Shown here: positions 36,717-45,924 of the stretch, piece by piece
Layout: each line of letters starts with the position of its first letter
Position numbering within the stretch: the stretch's first letter is position 1
Source: JAGLON01 sp041394985
GTDB lineage: Bacteria; Zixibacteria; MSB-5A5; GN15; JAAZOE01
DNA length: 64,000 nt
Direction of reading: 5' to 3'
Assembly: GCA_041394985.1 (NCBI GenBank)
Contig: JAWLBI010000001.1
Location: forward strand, 2,480,001 to 2,544,000
Translations under genes and position numbers: made by a program
Notes under the pieces: generated by a model
Seen by the model: only the letters and a program-made list of their open reading frames with translations
Database searches by the model: none
Told to the model about the DNA's origin: nothing

Positions 36717-36800
36717 GCCGGAGTGATGGAAGTGGTAGACGTAGGGGACTCAAAATCCCCCGGTGGCAACACCGTGTCGGTTCGAGTCCGACCTCCGGCA
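36717..36800 (+). tRNA. tRNA-Leu (anticodon CAA)
   Basis: The acceptor stem GCCGGAG (36717-36723) pairs with CTCCGGC (36793-36799), and A 36800 is the discriminator. The anticodon stem GGGGA/TCCCC encloses CTCAAAA, giving anticodon CAA (codon UUG). A long variable arm and the GGTTCGAGTCC T-arm make it a class II leucine tRNA of 84 bases. The CCA end is not encoded. A run of T directly after it probably ends transcription. Confidence 0.95.
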
Positions 36801-36862
36801 TTTTTTATTGCGTAAATTCCTGTAAAACTCCCCGATGAGTTAAATACCTGAATAATAAAAAA

Positions 36863-36889
36863 GACGGGAGAGTAGGCTCCCCTCCCGCC
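36863..36889 (-). terminator. Terminator for the subtilisin-like protease gene
   Basis: On the minus strand GGCGGGAG pairs with CTCCCGTC (one G-U pair) around an 11-base loop and is followed by TTTTTT (36857-36862). It is 27 bases beyond the protease stop codon. Confidence 0.8.
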
Positions 36890-36915
36890 CTGTAGGAAAG
36901 TGTTACAGAAATCAG

Positions 36916-39222
36916 TTATTCAACGCATCCGCACACCGGCAGCGCCCCTCCTCTGAAAATGTACTGAATGATGTAAACGGCATCTCCAATATTGATCGAG
37001 CAATCCGAATTGACATCGGCCGCATTTGCACATACCGGCGCCGGTCCTCCCTTAAATATGTGATTGATCAGATAGACCGCATCCCCGATATTGCAATTAC
37101 CGTCATTGTTAACATCACCCGGGACGACGCAGCAGTCTTCTTCCATTTCCTTGTAAACGGTGATTCCGCCAATGGTATCCCCTTCAATGACGGCGGCAAC
37201 ATCGAGAGTCATCCTGGCGCCGGGGGCTGCATCCACCGGCAATTCCATATCAATGCGAACATCGACAGGGCAATCATCTGCCCCGAGTTCGACATATGGC
37301 GGATCAATGGTATAAAAGCCCGAATCCGTTCCCTCAAGAGTCATGGTCTCGTGAAATTCAATTATCGCCGGCCCCTCTGTCTTAGTATTTCGGACCTGGA
37401 AATATACGGGCGAGTTTGAAACATTGATATTGCGCTGAGTTGAATTATTCGAATAGTCGGTGTCCGGGCAATATCCTATTTCAGTTTTTAGGCACATATG
37501 CCCCGCCGATTGTGGCACCCAGTTAATCGAAACAGGCGTTGTTCCCACCGGTAAATTGACGACTTGCGTTCCGATATCATAGAACGTATATGTCGCTGCT
37601 GCATAATCGTGTACACCGAAGTGTATGCGGGCATTGGTGGCAGCATTGGGACCATTGTTTCTAATATTTACTGTCACAACCGCGTTTTGTCCCACTTTCG
37701 GCGGCCAGGGATTCGTCGTAATTTCCGGCGATGCCCAAATCGGCGATGGTGGATAGTTGGGATATGATAAATCGGTTGCCGTGGCATAGCTGAGGGCCTC
37801 AAAGGCATTTATTCTTCCCCAACCCCACCTGTCATTCCAGATCGGATTGATACCGGGCGCCGATGCTGTGCCTTCTTTTCGAGCAGTCGTGATTAATAAA
37901 TCCTTAATCGATGCGACATTGTTTGCGATTTGAGGTCGTGCCTGTATTATCAATGCCACTAACCCGGAAACATGCGGAGCCGCCATCGATGTACCCGTCA
38001 TTTCGGTATTTCCACTTGTTGTATTATACTGTGCGGCATCTATATCTTGTGCGGGCGCAGTGACTTCCGGTTTCAGCTCATCCAACTGATCAGCGTCTCC
38101 ATCATCGGCCCGCGGCCCTTGATTCGAATTTGCATAAATCGTCGCCACCGATGTATCCGGATTATCATGGTCATCATAACCGGCAACGGTTATTGCGCGA
38201 GTAGCTGCGCCGGGTGTATGCATGCCGGTTACATATGGATGGCTGTTGCCCGCGGCTGCCACGACGACGATGCCCATCGATTCTGCCAGGTCGACCAGTT
38301 GGTTAAAATACTCCGTCCCATCATCCGAAGTATAGCCAATCCGGAAGCTCATGTTGATGATGTCGACTCGTTCACCGGTACCATTCCAATTGGACCTGTT
38401 TTCATAAACTGTCTCCAGGGCATCGGCACATTGATTTGACGTTCCCGGAATGCACCGTACATCTATCAGGCCGGCATTCGGCGCAACGCCTCGCATTGTA
38501 TAGCCCGTGCCGGCACTACCCAGCGCAATCGATGCCACATGCGTCCCGTGGCCGACTATATCGTCGGGATTGGTAAATCCCGGTGTGACGGCAAGCGCGT
38601 CATACCCTCCGATAAATCTGGAACTCGGCAGCGACACATGCTGCCCGTCATCAACTCCCGTATCCATTATGACAATATTGACGCCCGAGCCGTCTATTCC
38701 CGGAAATGCATTTTCTACGGTATTTGCCCCATAGTATCCGGTTCCGTTTATAACTTGAATATTCTCGAGGCTGACGTCAAGAGTAGGTTCTGCCAGTCCC
38801 TGACTTTCAATAAATGCCACCCCATAATACGTACTGAAATAATCCACTAACGCATGATCCGCCCGCCCGATAAGCAATGATGTCAAATACTTCGATCGCC
38901 TTTGAAGATAATGCGATCCCGGGAAAGACATCACCACATCAATATCCTCATCAGAGATACATCGACCGAAATTGATGATAATATCAAATGTGTCCTGTTT
39001 TGTCATGTCGATCAAGTCGTCGATTTTATTGTGCGGGCTGACATCCCGACTCCATTTGATATCATCGTATTTCCAGGCAGGCGGCGTGTAATTGCGATAA
39101 ATTATTTCATCCTGTGCCAGGATAGGCCCGCTGGCGAGGATTAAAATCAGGACAGGTAATCCGACTGTCACCAGTATAGTACCGATGATTCGGAATAACG
39201 GCGATTCCTTGTCGATATACAT
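36916..39222 (-). CDS. Secreted subtilisin-like serine protease (S8) with dockerin-like C-terminus
   Basis: The 768-residue protein has a signal segment (IGTILVTVGLPVLILILASG ... LAQ). The S8 catalytic core carries Asp in IVIMDTGVDD (near 187), His in GHGTHVAS (near 227) and Ser in GTSMAAPHVSG (near 411). A CARDB-like adhesion domain follows at about 500-600, including VTVNIRNNGPNAATNARI. The last 65 residues are two dockerin-like calcium-loop repeats, DVNNDGNCNIGDAVYLIN and DVNSDCSINIGDAVYIIQ, each followed by IF(K/R)GG. AAAGGGGA is the ribosome-binding site. The tail suggests anchoring to a cell-surface partner. Confidence 0.93.
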   Translation of the reverse strand: MYIDKESPLFRIIGTILVTVGLPVLILILASGPILAQDEIIYRNYTPPAWKYDDIKWSRDVSPHNKIDDLIDMTKQDTFDIIINFGRCISDEDIDVVMSFPGSHYLQRRSKYLTSLLIGRADHALVDYFSTYYGVAFIESQGLAEPTLDVSLENIQVINGTGYYGANTVENAFPGIDGSGVNIVIMDTGVDDGQHVSLPSSRFIGGYDALAVTPGFTNPDDIVGHGTHVASIALGSAGTGYTMRGVAPNAGLIDVRCIPGTSNQCADALETVYENRSNWNGTGERVDIINMSFRIGYTSDDGTEYFNQLVDLAESMGIVVVAAAGNSHPYVTGMHTPGAATRAITVAGYDDHDNPDTSVATIYANSNQGPRADDGDADQLDELKPEVTAPAQDIDAAQYNTTSGNTEMTGTSMAAPHVSGLVALIIQARPQIANNVASIKDLLITTARKEGTASAPGINPIWNDRWGWGRINAFEALSYATATDLSYPNYPPSPIWASPEITTNPWPPKVGQNAVVTVNIRNNGPNAATNARIHFGVHDYAAATYTFYDIGTQVVNLPVGTTPVSINWVPQSAGHMCLKTEIGYCPDTDYSNNSTQRNINVSNSPVYFQVRNTKTEGPAIIEFHETMTLEGTDSGFYTIDPPYVELGADDCPVDVRIDMELPVDAAPGARMTLDVAAVIEGDTIGGITVYKEMEEDCCVVPGDVNNDGNCNIGDAVYLINHIFKGGPAPVCANAADVNSDCSINIGDAVYIIQYIFRGGALPVCGCVE

Positions 39223-39493
39223 TTCTATCCCCTTTCTTTTTATTAACAGAGAACTTGTGTAAGGATTCGGGTAGATGATATTCCGAGCGGAATGCCGATG
39301 CGATACTCACATCCATATCCGATCGCGGGCGATGACAGTTCATATGATGAACCGCGCGTTGTATTTTTCGATAAACGTGGCCGAAAGTCTAAGCCGATGA
39401 ATTGTCAATCAATGACAAGATGAGCAATCACATTACCCATTTTCAGTCGTAATATACAATGCGTGCAGTTGCGATGCAAGTATAGAAAGCTGT

Positions 39494-39509
39494 TATATTA
39501 TATAATAGG
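39494..39509 (+). repeat. Copy 1 of a 16-base AT-rich repeat
   Basis: TATATTATATAATAGG. It differs at one base from the copy at 39619-39634 and contains the palindrome ATTATATAAT and a TATAAT -10-like element. The two copies lie 125 bases apart, both upstream of the thermolysin-like gene and the divergent subtilisin-like gene. Confidence 0.6.
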
Positions 39510-39618
39510 TATTAACGTTCATAAAGCTAATACAAAGATTTATTCTGCCGGTCCTTCATAAGCATTTACCTCATTTCTGGACGTGTTAGGCAACTAATAA
39601 TCACATTATTATATCCAC

Positions 39619-39634
39619 TATATTATATAATGGG
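39619..39634 (+). repeat. Copy 2 of a 16-base AT-rich repeat
   Basis: TATATTATATAATGGG, one base different from copy 1. The TATAAT element at 39626-39631 could serve as a -10 box, but no -35 box is visible at normal spacing. Confidence 0.6.
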
Positions 39635-39685
39635 CCGCTAAGTTCGTATTGGATAATAGAAATCGGATTGTCGACTTCTGTAAAT

Positions 39686-39703
39686 GCCCGGATGATTCCG
39701 GGC
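39686..39703 (+). other. Hairpin in the leader of the thermolysin-like gene
   Basis: GCCCGGA pairs perfectly with TCCGGGC around the loop TGAT. No T-tract follows, so it is not an ordinary terminator. It sits 60 bases before the start codon and may stabilise or regulate the mRNA. Its stem shares GCCCGGATGATTC with the terminator at 28571. Confidence 0.4.
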
Positions 39704-39762
39704 GGCTTGTAATGATGATTCGATCGCATGTCATCGGAAGGTCACAACACAAAGGATTTATC

Positions 39763-42651
39763 ATGAGAAGGATCTTGTCTATCGCTTGCACAAGTGCCAT
39801 CTGCCTGGCATTTGTCGCCTTCACATCTCCCCCCGCATTCGCCGCGGCGAATACCCCCTCACAGAGCAATCAACCTCACAATCAATCCCTCAAAGGAGCG
39901 TCTCGCGTTAATCTCGGTGTAACCGCTGCCGGTGCCGTCTCCGGAAACTTCGTAATTTCGGAGGGTAATTCAAAAGCCGAGAAGGTGCACTCGTTCTTTG
40001 CGAGTCGCACCGCCCAATTCGGTATTACAAATCCGGCCGAGGAATTGCGTCTGGTTTCTGAGGAAACTGACGAATTGGGATATACCCACATTCGCTTCCA
40101 GCAGGAATATCAGGGGATCCCCGTGTGGGGCAGTCAGACAATCGTACATTTTTCGGATAATGAAACCATTTATCTGGTCGGCGGGCAGACGATTGCAACG
40201 CCGAAATTGAATACTATCGTACCTGCAATATCGGAACTGACATCGACGGGAAAAGCCAAAGCCGAAATTAAGAACGATGTTCACACAACGGACTTGACGG
40301 CGGAAGACGAAGTTATCATCTATGCCTTATCGGGCGAGCCACGGCTGGCTCGCATGGTTACGATCACCAGTCCATCCGATGGTTCCATCCGCTGGCGCGT
40401 GTTTATCGATGCGGAAACGGGTGAAGTAATCGATACATTCAATGATATACACTTCGACGGCCCCGATACCGGATCGGGAATCGATGTCCTCGGGCAAAAC
40501 CAGGTCTTCCCCATTTATGATCAGGGTGGTTCATATCAGATGCGCGATATTTCGCGCAATGGTGAGATTCGCACCTATCAGGATTTCTATAATGGCGGAT
40601 CGCTCTCGATTGACCCGGACTTCGATAAAATCTGGGACGATAATTCGGCGCAGCCTGCCGAGGTCTCCGGCCATGTGTATGCGGCCATAACCTATGATTA
40701 TTTTCTGAATACCTTTGGTCGCGACAGTTACAATAATGCCGGCGCAGATATTATCGTCAACGTCCACGATCCGCGCTATGTCAACAACGCCTACTGGAAC
40801 GGTCAGGCACTCAATTTCGCCGATGGCGACGGCGTTAATTATCTGCCGTTTTCCGGATCGCTGGATGTCGTGGCGCATGAATTGACGCATGCCGTGACCT
40901 CGTATACCGCAGGGTTGATTTATCAATATCAATCGGGAGCATTGAACGAGTCATTTTCGGATGTCTTCGGCTCGTGTGTCGACCGGGATAACTGGCTGCT
41001 GGGCGAGGATATCAAGATGACCGGTAACGGGTATATCCGAAGCATGGCCAATCCGACCTCCACCGGACAACCGGCCCATATGGATAATTTCCTCTGGCTC
41101 GATATTTCAGTCGATAACGGCGGCGTCCATATCAATTCCGGTATTCCCAATCATGCATTCTTCTGGGCAGTCGGATTCCTCGGCTATGACAAATGCGAAC
41201 AAATCTGGTATCGGACGCTGACGACGTACCTGACGCCGAATTCAGGCATGTATTTCTGGGCGGCCATGACGGTTCAGTCGACGATTGATCTCTATGGCGC
41301 CGGGAGTCCTGAACACAACGCGATTATTACCTCGCTTGCTCAGGTCGGTTTGACATCGCCCTATCCGGATCCATATACGATGACCGTATCGGCGGTGGCC
41401 GGTGATATCACATCGGATACGCTGTGGATACACAATCCATCCGGGTACGTTCTTACGCTTGATACATCGGCAACCGCACCGGTAGCCAATCTGGAATTAT
41501 CGATTCCGGCTACGGTCGCGGCCAACGATTCTGCGGCCGTTGTCATGACATATGATGCATCCGCTCTGGATGCCTGCGATGTCGGGCTGTTCAGCGAATT
41601 ACTGACGATTGATGCCTCGTCCACCCCGGGATCGAATAACTTTTATATTCCGCTCGATGTCTTTATCGGCTACACGGCCACGGCACAGGAGAATATGTCT
41701 ATCAGTACCTCGTGCATGTCGTTCGTCGGCAGTAATACATCAAGCTTCCAGACTCTTTCCAAGAGCGGTGTCGATGCCGTCTATGATGGATCACTCATAG
41801 TCGGATTGCAGGACGGCAGCACGAAAACAGCGTACCGTAACGTATTCGGAACCCTCTCTCTCATCCCCGTCGATACGATTCAGGATAACGCCACACTGAA
41901 GAGCTTCCGCCTGGCCTCGAATGATGGCCGTGTTCAGGGTACCGTAACCTACTCTTGGTATGACGGACCGTCATCGGATAGCTGTTCGTTCATTATCGCC
42001 GAGTATTTCCTCGAAAACCTGTGTGACACAAACTTGACAGTGTACCCCGGTTTGTATGGAGATTTCGACATTAACTCCTCAAGCAATAATCTTGCGGGAT
42101 ATGATGCGGGTGAAAGTATCGTTTTCGTCAAGGATAACTCCTCAAGTCGCGCGGCGGGATTTACGCTCCTGTCTTCCTCGGCATACAACTTGCGAGCCAT
42201 TCACAATCCGGACCTGGTGTGGAATGATAATTTCACGGATGAAAATGTGTTTGGCGAATTGAGTGCCGCATCGAATGTGAGCGGCATATCGACCAGCGAC
42301 TATTCGGCCCTACTGAGTGTCGGGCCGACCATGCTGGAGTCAAACTCCGGCGCATCATTTACGGCGGCGTTTCTGTATTCGACAAGCAGCGAGGCCGGTC
42401 TGGTCGATGCCCGCAATGCGGCCCTCGCATTTATCAGCGAAGTTGATATCATGTATGGCGATGCCAGCGGTGACGGGACTATTAATATCGGGGACGCCGT
42501 GTTTCTCATAAACTACATTTTCAAAGGCGGCCCTGCCCCTGACCCGATCGAAAACGGTGATGCCAACTGCGACGGCTCGGTAAATGTCGGTGATGCCGTC
42601 TTCCTGGTGAATTTTATTTTCAATGGCGGACCGGCGCCGGGCTGTCCGTGA
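39763..42651 (+). CDS. Secreted thermolysin-like metalloprotease (M4) with dockerin-like C-terminus
   Basis: The start at ATG 39763 (GGA eight bases upstream) gives a signal peptide MRRILSIACTSAICLAFVAF ... AFA. A propeptide of FTP/PepSY type follows (about 40-230, with VWGSQTIVHFSDNETIYLVGG). The M4 domain has the zinc motif VVAHELTHAV near 371 and the third ligand in NESFSDVFG near 396. The catalytic His region is NSGIPNHAFFW. A beta-sandwich region of unclear type spans about 570-890. The terminal 60 residues are two dockerin-like repeats, GDASGDGTINIGDAVFLINY and GDANCDGSVNVGDAVFLVNF. Length 962. Probably secreted and autoprocessed. Confidence 0.93.
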   Translation: MRRILSIACTSAICLAFVAFTSPPAFAAANTPSQSNQPHNQSLKGASRVNLGVTAAGAVSGNFVISEGNSKAEKVHSFFASRTAQFGITNPAEELRLVSEETDELGYTHIRFQQEYQGIPVWGSQTIVHFSDNETIYLVGGQTIATPKLNTIVPAISELTSTGKAKAEIKNDVHTTDLTAEDEVIIYALSGEPRLARMVTITSPSDGSIRWRVFIDAETGEVIDTFNDIHFDGPDTGSGIDVLGQNQVFPIYDQGGSYQMRDISRNGEIRTYQDFYNGGSLSIDPDFDKIWDDNSAQPAEVSGHVYAAITYDYFLNTFGRDSYNNAGADIIVNVHDPRYVNNAYWNGQALNFADGDGVNYLPFSGSLDVVAHELTHAVTSYTAGLIYQYQSGALNESFSDVFGSCVDRDNWLLGEDIKMTGNGYIRSMANPTSTGQPAHMDNFLWLDISVDNGGVHINSGIPNHAFFWAVGFLGYDKCEQIWYRTLTTYLTPNSGMYFWAAMTVQSTIDLYGAGSPEHNAIITSLAQVGLTSPYPDPYTMTVSAVAGDITSDTLWIHNPSGYVLTLDTSATAPVANLELSIPATVAANDSAAVVMTYDASALDACDVGLFSELLTIDASSTPGSNNFYIPLDVFIGYTATAQENMSISTSCMSFVGSNTSSFQTLSKSGVDAVYDGSLIVGLQDGSTKTAYRNVFGTLSLIPVDTIQDNATLKSFRLASNDGRVQGTVTYSWYDGPSSDSCSFIIAEYFLENLCDTNLTVYPGLYGDFDINSSSNNLAGYDAGESIVFVKDNSSSRAAGFTLLSSSAYNLRAIHNPDLVWNDNFTDENVFGELSAASNVSGISTSDYSALLSVGPTMLESNSGASFTAAFLYSTSSEAGLVDARNAALAFISEVDIMYGDASGDGTINIGDAVFLINYIFKGGPAPDPIENGDANCDGSVNVGDAVFLVNFIFNGGPAPGCP

Positions 42652-42674
42652 GATGCAACGAGTTAATTAGAAGA

Positions 42675-42702
42675 AAAGGCTGAGGCAGATACCTCAGCCT
42701 TT
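42675..42702. terminator. Bidirectional intrinsic terminator
   Basis: AAAGGCTGAGG (42675-42685) and CCTCAGCCTTT (42692-42702) form an 11-base perfect stem with a six-base loop. A T-run extends to 42706 on the plus strand, and AAAA precedes it for the minus strand. It lies between two convergent dockerin-tail genes. Confidence 0.9.
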
Positions 42703-42710
42703 TTTTATTG

Positions 42711-45137
42711 CTAATTCTGACAACTCGCGCATGGCGCAAGGCCGGTTTTGAAGATATAATTGATAAGATATACCGCATCGCCAATGTTGACGCTTGCATC
42801 GCAGTTGACATCGGCGGCGGTATCCGATTTAGGAGGTGGGCCGTATTTAAATATATAACTGACGAGATAGACGGCATCCCCGATATTGACGGAGATGTCT
42901 CCATTAACATCACCGCAGAGAATCGTTTCGGTAATGGTCACATATTGATTGGCTGAAACATCGGTCAGGGTATCCCGCAAGCCGCTGGTCCATTCCACTA
43001 TCAGGGTATCGATATTCGTTGCGTCCTTAAGTCCAAAATGAGCTTCCAGGCTGTTTTGACTCCCATAGCCGCTCTGGCATGTAATTTCGCGAAGCTGCCA
43101 TACCGGCGCGGAATCGATAGTCGCCAGAAGTCGCAGTCTGGTACCGATGGCGGTCGTATTCGTATAAGTACCGACGCATGTGACTGATATCCAATTATTA
43201 TCGTTACCGACATTTTCGTAAAACAAGTTATTGGCAACAGACGAACTGAATCTGGCGACGTAGAGATCGAGGTCTCCATCCTTATCGTAATCGCACCAAG
43301 CTGCGCCGCAGGAGTATCCTTTATCTCGGCCCAAACACCCCTTCGTCACTTTCGTGAATGTGCCATCGCCGTTATTCGTATAGAGAAAATTCAAAGCCTC
43401 ATAGCTCTGATCGAATTCGGCATTGGCAACGAATAAATCGAGGTCTCCGTCGTTATCGTAATCGCCCCAACATGACCCGAGTGAGGCGCCGAAATCTGTC
43501 GCGACCGGTCCATCGGTTACTCGTGTGAATGAGCCGTCTCCATTGTTGTTATACAGGAAATTGTAATTCGCCGTATACCCGTTGGAAACGAACAAATCCA
43601 GATCGCCGTCATTATCATAATCACCGAAACTGCCTCCGGTAGAAAACGCGCCATCGTTCGTCATGTGCCCCATATCTGTTTCCGTGAATGAACCATCACC
43701 GTTATTAACGAACATCTGGTTGTTTACATATTGATAATTCGTCACATAGAGATCGCGGTCGCCGTCATTATCGATATCACCCCAGGTCGTGCCGTGCGAC
43801 GTGACTAAATCATCGACGGCGTCTCCGGTCAGGATTCGCGTGAATGAGGCATAGTTATTTCGCAAAAGCAGATTTCGCCTTCCCGTACTGGACTGCATAT
43901 AGCCGTCATTGGCGGCATAGATATCGAGCCAGCCGTCATTATTATAGTCGCACATACTGGCCGAGTTCGATGATGTGACATAGCCGGCGCTCGCATCCTG
44001 GGTAAATGTGCCGTCGCCGTTGTTTATATAAAGCGGATTGAGCATATTCGCGCCGTTGGCAACGTACGCGTCAATGTAGCCGTCATTATTAACATCTCCC
44101 CATGCAGCCACCCAGGATAGGTGGTTATCAGTGACGAGCGGATCGCCGGTGATTTGTGTAAACGTTCCATCCCCATTATTATGATACAACATATTCGGGC
44201 GAGGATTTATCGAATACAGATTCCCGTTAGCCAGGTACAAATCCTGATATGAATCGTTATCGTAATCGATCCAGCAGACTCCGAAAGAATTTGTGCCGTC
44301 ATTCGCGGGAGCGGCATTCATGATTCTGGCGAACGAGCCTATTTGTATCTGCAGCAAGAGGAGTGAATCCGCATCATGAAGCGGAATCGCCAACTTGTCG
44401 TTAGTCGAATTGTAAATTAAATCATCGGGACCGTACGGAACATCGGCGATGATTTCGGGGCCCGTTGCAAAATCAGCGCTGTACCGATGTATGCCATTCG
44501 TGCTCTTATCCGAGACATAGACCGATTGCTCGGAATCAAGGGCGATGCCGTCGAGTCCATCGAAATCGGTTGCCGCCAGTTCCGTGATTGTGGAATCGGA
44601 TAGGCCGACTTCATATATGGAGCCGTTTTCCAAGCCGGAAGTTATCAGCAGCCTGTTTTCCAGTGCATCAAATGTGATTCCGCTCGGCTCAGTTATGGTT
44701 GAGACATATGGTGAAACTTGCCAGGATCCTCGGACTATTTTATAAATTATTCCGGCACCCGCATCGGTAACATAGAAGTTATTAGACGTATCCGCCGCAA
44801 CGTCATCCGGTTCTACCGAACCGGACAAAACAGTAAGAGGCACTCCGGTCCCGGATACCGCCGATACTAAATACAGACTACTATCGACGATGGCAAACAG
44901 CATGTTTCCATCCAAATACATACCGCGGCAATTCCCCAGACTGCTCGTCAGATACGATTGCGAGCCTGCGGATGATATGACGACAATACTGCCATCCCCT
45001 TGATTTGAAACCAGATAACGATCGGACAGCTTGTCATAAACTACTGCCGTCGGTTGATTTAGAAGATTTTGAGCAACACCGATCCCCGAAATCATCATGA
45101 AACACTCAAAGAGTATAACGCAAATTGGCCATCTCAT
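42711..45137 (-). CDS. Secreted FG-GAP/VCBS-repeat protein with ASPIC-type domain and dockerin-like tail
   Basis: The 808-residue protein has a short signal peptide (MRWPICVILFECFMMISGIGVAQ). Residues about 30-280 look like an NHL/SMP-30-type beta propeller (GMYLDGNMLFAIVDSSLYLVS). From about 285 to 620 there are seven or so FG-GAP/VCBS repeats with calcium-loop cores of type GDYDNDGDLDLFV and YNNNGDGSFTRV. An ASPIC/UnbV-like domain follows (about 640-735, GSQNSLEAHFGL). Two dockerin-like repeats end it (DVNGDISVNIGDAVYLVS, DVNCDASVNIGDAVYLIN). An AAGGAGG site precedes the ATG. It is probably an adhesive surface protein. No catalytic motif is visible. Confidence 0.9.
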   Translation of the reverse strand: MRWPICVILFECFMMISGIGVAQNLLNQPTAVVYDKLSDRYLVSNQGDGSIVVISSAGSQSYLTSSLGNCRGMYLDGNMLFAIVDSSLYLVSAVSGTGVPLTVLSGSVEPDDVAADTSNNFYVTDAGAGIIYKIVRGSWQVSPYVSTITEPSGITFDALENRLLITSGLENGSIYEVGLSDSTITELAATDFDGLDGIALDSEQSVYVSDKSTNGIHRYSADFATGPEIIADVPYGPDDLIYNSTNDKLAIPLHDADSLLLLQIQIGSFARIMNAAPANDGTNSFGVCWIDYDNDSYQDLYLANGNLYSINPRPNMLYHNNGDGTFTQITGDPLVTDNHLSWVAAWGDVNNDGYIDAYVANGANMLNPLYINNGDGTFTQDASAGYVTSSNSASMCDYNNDGWLDIYAANDGYMQSSTGRRNLLLRNNYASFTRILTGDAVDDLVTSHGTTWGDIDNDGDRDLYVTNYQYVNNQMFVNNGDGSFTETDMGHMTNDGAFSTGGSFGDYDNDGDLDLFVSNGYTANYNFLYNNNGDGSFTRVTDGPVATDFGASLGSCWGDYDNDGDLDLFVANAEFDQSYEALNFLYTNNGDGTFTKVTKGCLGRDKGYSCGAAWCDYDKDGDLDLYVARFSSSVANNLFYENVGNDNNWISVTCVGTYTNTTAIGTRLRLLATIDSAPVWQLREITCQSGYGSQNSLEAHFGLKDATNIDTLIVEWTSGLRDTLTDVSANQYVTITETILCGDVNGDISVNIGDAVYLVSYIFKYGPPPKSDTAADVNCDASVNIGDAVYLINYIFKTGLAPCASCQN

Positions 45138-45266
45138 ACCCGCTTCCTCCTTACAATTAAATACACACCGTTGAAACTCTACTGATTGCGCACACGTAGT
45201 CCATTGTGAGGGTTACAAGTAGGGTTTTACGACAGTACTCCGTACATTGCAGGAGTCGAAACTCAT

Positions 45267-45295
45267 TTGGAGTTCTTGCAAAATAAATACATAAT
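45267..45295 (+). promoter_or_regulatory. Candidate promoter for the ECF sigma operon
   Basis: TTGGAG (45267-45272) and CATAAT (45290-45295) have a 17-base spacer. The -35 box is weak. It lies in the 247-base divergent gap, about 90 bases before the sigma factor ATG. Confidence 0.3.
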
Positions 45296-45384
45296 GTATC
45301 CGGAATCGATTTCGCGGAGGCATTCGTAAACTATGACAGGTAGAAATTTCTTGATGCAGGCGCACCCGGACGAGTCTTGATTAC

Positions 45385-45924
45385 ATGAATATAGACGAAT
45401 TATACTTACGGGCGAGGGCAGGTGATTCCGCGTCCGAAGGCGAATTATTCCGGTTATTAACCGCAAGATTATTGTATTTCGCGCGTCAAAAAACAGTGAA
45501 TGTACACGATTGCGAGGAAATTGTGCAGAACACGCTGATGGCGGTCGCGAGTAAATATAAGGATATAGAGATCGAGGTCAGTTTTTCGTCCTGGGTGTAC
45601 AAAATATTCGAAAACAAATTTATCGATTATCTCCGAGCCTCCAAAACTCGGAAGGATCGTTTTTCTCAATTACCGGAGTCAGATAATTTCCATGCGGATC
45701 AGGATATCGATATTTCATTCAAGAATCGTCTTATAGAGTGTTTAAGAAAGATCAAGACAGCCAATAATCGATTCGCAAGGATTCTCGTCTTGCGCTATCT
45801 CGGATATGAATTCGACGAATTGTGCGACCGACTGAAGATAACGAAAACTAATTGTTATTCGATATTATCCCGATCGCGCGATTTACTCGAGAAATGTCTC
45901 CGGCAGGGAGATTTAGACAAATGA
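45385..45924 (+). CDS. ECF-type RNA polymerase sigma factor
   Basis: The 179-residue protein has the sigma-70 region 2 at about 8-90 (GELFRLLTARLLYFARQ ... DCEEIVQNTLMAVASKYKD ... FSSWVYKIFENKFIDYLR). Region 4 lies at about 120-175 (RFARILVLRYLGYEFDELCDRLKITKTNCYSILSRSRDLLEKC). No C-terminal extension is present. The ATG lacks a clear Shine-Dalgarno. The stop codon overlaps the next gene start (ATGA), and that gene begins with an anti-sigma zinc finger, so the two form a sigma/anti-sigma unit. The adjacent divergent gene encodes a dockerin-tail surface protein, a possible target. Confidence 0.9.
   Translation: MNIDELYLRARAGDSASEGELFRLLTARLLYFARQKTVNVHDCEEIVQNTLMAVASKYKDIEIEVSFSSWVYKIFENKFIDYLRASKTRKDRFSQLPESDNFHADQDIDISFKNRLIECLRKIKTANNRFARILVLRYLGYEFDELCDRLKITKTNCYSILSRSRDLLEKCLRQGDLDK

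Larger units (their letters stand above)
39223..39762. other. 540-base divergent intergenic region
   Basis: This gap separates two divergent secreted-protease genes. It is AT-rich in the middle and carries no convincing ORF. It holds a pair of near-identical 16-base repeats (39494-39509 and 39619-39634) and a perfect hairpin at 39686-39703. The plus-strand frame is open from 39649 through most of the leader, but that stretch does not look coding. The first signal-peptide-like residues begin at ATG 39763. Confidence 0.6.

Noticed and set aside
39649..39762. N-terminal extension of the M4 protease
   Set aside because: The frame is open but the residues precede a clear signal peptide starting at 39763, and the stretch contains a stable hairpin, as expected of a leader.
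45852..45920. N-terminal extension of the anti-sigma/TPR fusion
   Set aside because: It overlaps sigma region 4 coding sequence. ATG 45921 in an ATGA overlap is the natural start.
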